Shown here piece by piece: positions 16,684 to 18,869 of a stretch of 18,869 nt of DNA (its first letter is position 1; each line of letters begins with the position of its first letter). The position numbers and the translations under genes are program-made. The stretch covers positions 1-18,869 of the forward strand of contig QUTJ01031782.1 in assembly GCA_003573635.1 (NCBI GenBank), given 5' to 3'. The stretch is from Goniomonas avonlea. Lineage: Eukaryota > Cryptophyceae > Goniomonadida > Goniomonadaceae. The notes under the pieces are model-generated. The model ran no database searches. It saw only the letters and a list, made by a program, of their open reading frames with translations, and was not told where the DNA came from.

Positions 16684-18869
16684 ATGCCGCGCAAGCGATC
16701 GCCCGACATCAGAGAGCGGGCTTCGCTGTTGGCGCATTTTCAGCGTGCTGATGGTTCAAGTGAGTATGGGACAATGAGTGATACCGTGGAGCGAGAGCCA
16801 AGTGAAGAACGTCGATCATCGAAGAAGCGGTCTGTTTCCTTGAGGCTGAACCCCCAGATATTCCCTTCATTCGGTATGCCGCCGGTTTTTTTGCTTGCAA
16901 CACTCACTATGTCAGGAACCCTCTATTTTATCTATGGTGGAGACAACAGCGCTTTTTATGCTCGTGTTCGCGCGGTGATTTTCTCTCCGTTGTTATTGAA
17001 GCAGCTCTCACTTCCTGTCAGGACACGTCCAAAACCACTTTGGACAACATTCAAAGTCTTTTGTTCTCTGGGACAGGGTGGAATGTTGGGGCAGGATTGT
17101 ATGTTCAGATCGCCGAGCAACTCAAACCTAAGCTTCTCTCACAGGAAACCAAACCTTATTATCTCAGTGACGGGAGGTGCCCAAAACTTCGACCTCCGGC
17201 CGCCTAGCCTGCGTCGTTCTTTCATGAAGGTTTCTTGGGAACTTGTGTGTGTGTGTTTCTCACTTGTGACAGGGTATCATCCTCACCGCGATGGATACAA
17301 ACGCGTGGATTGGTAGCTTTCTCTGGCAATCAAATCACAAACTCACTGCACTCAACAGTGACCGGAGGAACTGATGCTGGTGTCATGCGGTACGTTGGTA
17401 TGGCTCGCGAGCGCTACGGTTGGTCAGTCCCCTGCATTGGCATCGCCACTTGGGGCGTAATCAAGAAAAGGGAGGTGCTCCTAGGAGAACCAGGCTTGGA
17501 TTTGGTGGCCAATTACCCGCGCTTGCCGGGAGAGAAAAACGATGCCAAGGGATCCTTCCTCAATCCCCATGTGATAAAGTGTTTGTCATACATCAATTGT
17601 TCTGAAACCCTTTCCAGCATTCACACTTTTTGCTCGTGGACGATGGGAGTGAAGGTGCATACGGCAGAGAAATTGCTCTCCGTGGCCAGTTGGAGGAGCA
17701 GATGGGAACCCACTTCGACTGTCCTGTTGTTTGTATTGTCGTACAGGTGAGATTTCTCACTCAGCATTTTGATCGTCCACCAGGGAATTCGCTTGATGCC
17801 ACCCAACAGGGTGGTCCGGGCACTATCCAGACAGCGGCCACCGCGGCCTCTGTCAACACCCCAATTGTGCTTGTGCAAGGGTCGGAACAGGCTGCGGATC
17901 TCATCGCTTTTGCCTGGCGCCATTGGCACGGGGTTGACCAGGACGACGATGATGAAGACGAAGATGTGGAGGAGGACGAGGATGGAGAGGAAGGCGGGGC
18001 ATCCGCCAAACCTGCTGCGCCTGTGAGTTCACAAACATTGCTGCTGGCTCAATCAGTACCGGTGAACTCCCATCAGCTTGTGTTTCCGTTAATTGGGTTT
18101 GTGGCTCTTCTCTCTTGCCATGTCTCCAGCCTCTTGGCTCTGCCTCCTGTGCTCTCTCTGCCTGTGTCAGAGTGTGATAAGTGTGACGTGACGTCTGCTC
18201 TTGTGCACTAGTTGTTATGTCTGCTCCGGTTCGCTCTAGCGTAGCGTACGCTGCGTCGTCAGCGCTAGTGTAGATATAGATCTCGATAGCTCTAGGAAAA
18301 GATAGAGAGAAGCAGATGTTTATGGAGATACAAGAGAGTATGTCCTATGTCTTCTCGAGCCAGAAGTCCGCCGCTCAAGGAGTCGTGGCTGTGGGAGGTT
18401 AGGTGCTCGTGTTTTAATGTGGCGCTACAGGTCTGCAGACATACGCTCTTCGGCAAGACTGTCGCTGACATTGGAGCCGACGAGCCTGCCGAGCCGCACC
18501 TGGAGTGCCCAGTTGTGTTCAAGAAGGTCTTGCAGGTGAGAGGACGAAGTTGTGACTGCAGTGTGGCAGACACATGCTATCTTAGTGTAGCAGACACATG
18601 CTATCCAAGCCCAGGTCAAGTATGGATCATATTGGGATTGTATCTATTCTTCACAACAAAGAGGGACACGGTTTTTTATCACAACGAATCATTGCCGTGC
18701 CGATGTTGGGGCAGGAGACTCGCTTGCTTCCTCCGGCACTGACCACGCAAGCTGGGCCGCTGACCCAGACACTGCCTGCGCTGACCCAGACACTGCCTGC
18801 GCTGACCCAGACACTGCCTGCGCTGACCCAGCCACTGCCTGCGCTGACCCAGCCACTGCCGGCGCTGAC
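16684..18869 (+). CDS. TRPM-type SLOG (LSDAT) domain protein, 3' end off window
   Basis: Exons 16684-16873, 16916-16974, 17022-17098, 17145-17229, 17273-17312, 17359-17570, 17618-17746, 17810-18022 and 18431-18535 join to 370 codons with matching phases. Introns are mostly 42-63 nt. After a basic, Ser-rich N-terminus the TRPM-homology pattern runs in order: FGTLYFI, ARVRADTS, LIISVTGGAQNF (114-125), WIVTGGTDAGVM (149-160), IGIATWG (177-183), HSHFLLVDDG (222-231) and VVQGGPGT (262-269), then PIVLVQGSEQAADLIAFA. This is the cytosolic nucleotide-sensing-type domain of TRPM channels. An acidic run of about 18 Asp/Glu residues follows at 308-325. No membrane segment is in the window, so it could be a TRPM channel or a soluble SLOG protein. 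The start ATG is uncertain, as the frame is open further upstream. The last exon is the least certain. Confidence 0.85.
18023..18430 (+). other. Long intron of the SLOG gene
   Basis: 408 nt between donor GTGAGT and acceptor GCGCTACAG. Pyrimidine-rich in its first third. A small extra exon cannot be excluded, but none with clear homology was found. Confidence 0.5.
18561..18609 (+). repeat. 24-bp direct repeat in intron
   Basis: Two copies, GTGTGGCAGACACATGCTAT at 18561 and GTGTAGCAGACACATGCTAT at 18585, just after the donor at 18536. Confidence 0.85.
18759..18869 (+). repeat. 21-bp tandem repeat cut by the window edge
   Basis: Five full units start at 18759, 18780, 18801, 18822 and 18843, and a sixth is truncated. 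The first three share GCTGACCCAGACACTGCCTG plus C; later ones have CCAGCCACT. The array is open in one frame as a 7-residue repeat LTQTLPA, with open sequence before it, so it may be coding in a disordered region. Each unit also contains CTGAC followed by CAG, resembling a branch point and acceptor. Confidence 0.85.

Noticed and set aside
16684-17316. Unspliced 210-aa protein
   Set aside because: The frame reads through in-frame introns; splicing restores the TRPM-type order FGTLYF, ARVRADTS, SVTGG and continues to later exons.

Overview
This is nuclear DNA from an intron-rich unicellular eukaryote. Six protein genes can be assembled, and all but one are split by GT-AG introns, most of them only 41-70 nt long. 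Exons join with matching phases and code for recognisable families under the standard genetic code. The lineage cannot be fixed from the window. A galactolipid-synthase-type GT28 enzyme, a TRPM-type SLOG domain and a STARD7-like lipid carrier together suggest a protist or alga. There is no operon logic, no prokaryotic signal and no obvious mobile element.

Layout. (1) 5611 down to the left edge, minus strand: a long coiled-coil protein gene with a small UBA-like N-terminus, about 13-15 exons, 3' end outside the window. (2) 5812-7315, plus: a membrane-anchored short-chain dehydrogenase/reductase of 318 aa in nine exons, divergent from gene 1. (3) 7833-10171, plus: a GT28 glycosyltransferase of MGDG-synthase type, 505 aa in five exons. 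(4) 10172-12596: 2.4 kb with no convincing gene but several short duplications and a doubled perfect palindrome. (5) 14931 down to about 12597, minus: a membrane-anchored serine beta-lactamase-like hydrolase (LACTB/EstB type) in seven exons. (6) 15024-16037, plus: an intronless STARD7-like START protein whose ATG lies 92 bp from that of gene 5. (7) 16684 to the right edge, plus: a gene with a TRPM-type SLOG (LSDAT) domain, nine exons seen, continuing off the window.

Four of the neighbours (SDR, GT28, START, beta-lactamase-like hydrolase) could act on lipids at membranes, but their joint role is only an inference from family membership.

The most unusual feature is structural. In several introns, short tandem duplications start exactly across an exon-intron junction and copy the exon end together with the splice site: 60-62 bp x3 at an acceptor near the left edge, 71 bp x3 at a donor at 2733-2945, and 31 bp x2 at a donor in the SDR gene. 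A 24-bp minisatellite at 3581-3810 resembles the end of an upstream exon of the same gene. Other points are a donor pattern rich in GTNCG, homopolymer runs that are always C on the sense strand of introns, an SDR active site with Arg in place of the catalytic Lys, and coiled-coil exons of exactly 28 codons.
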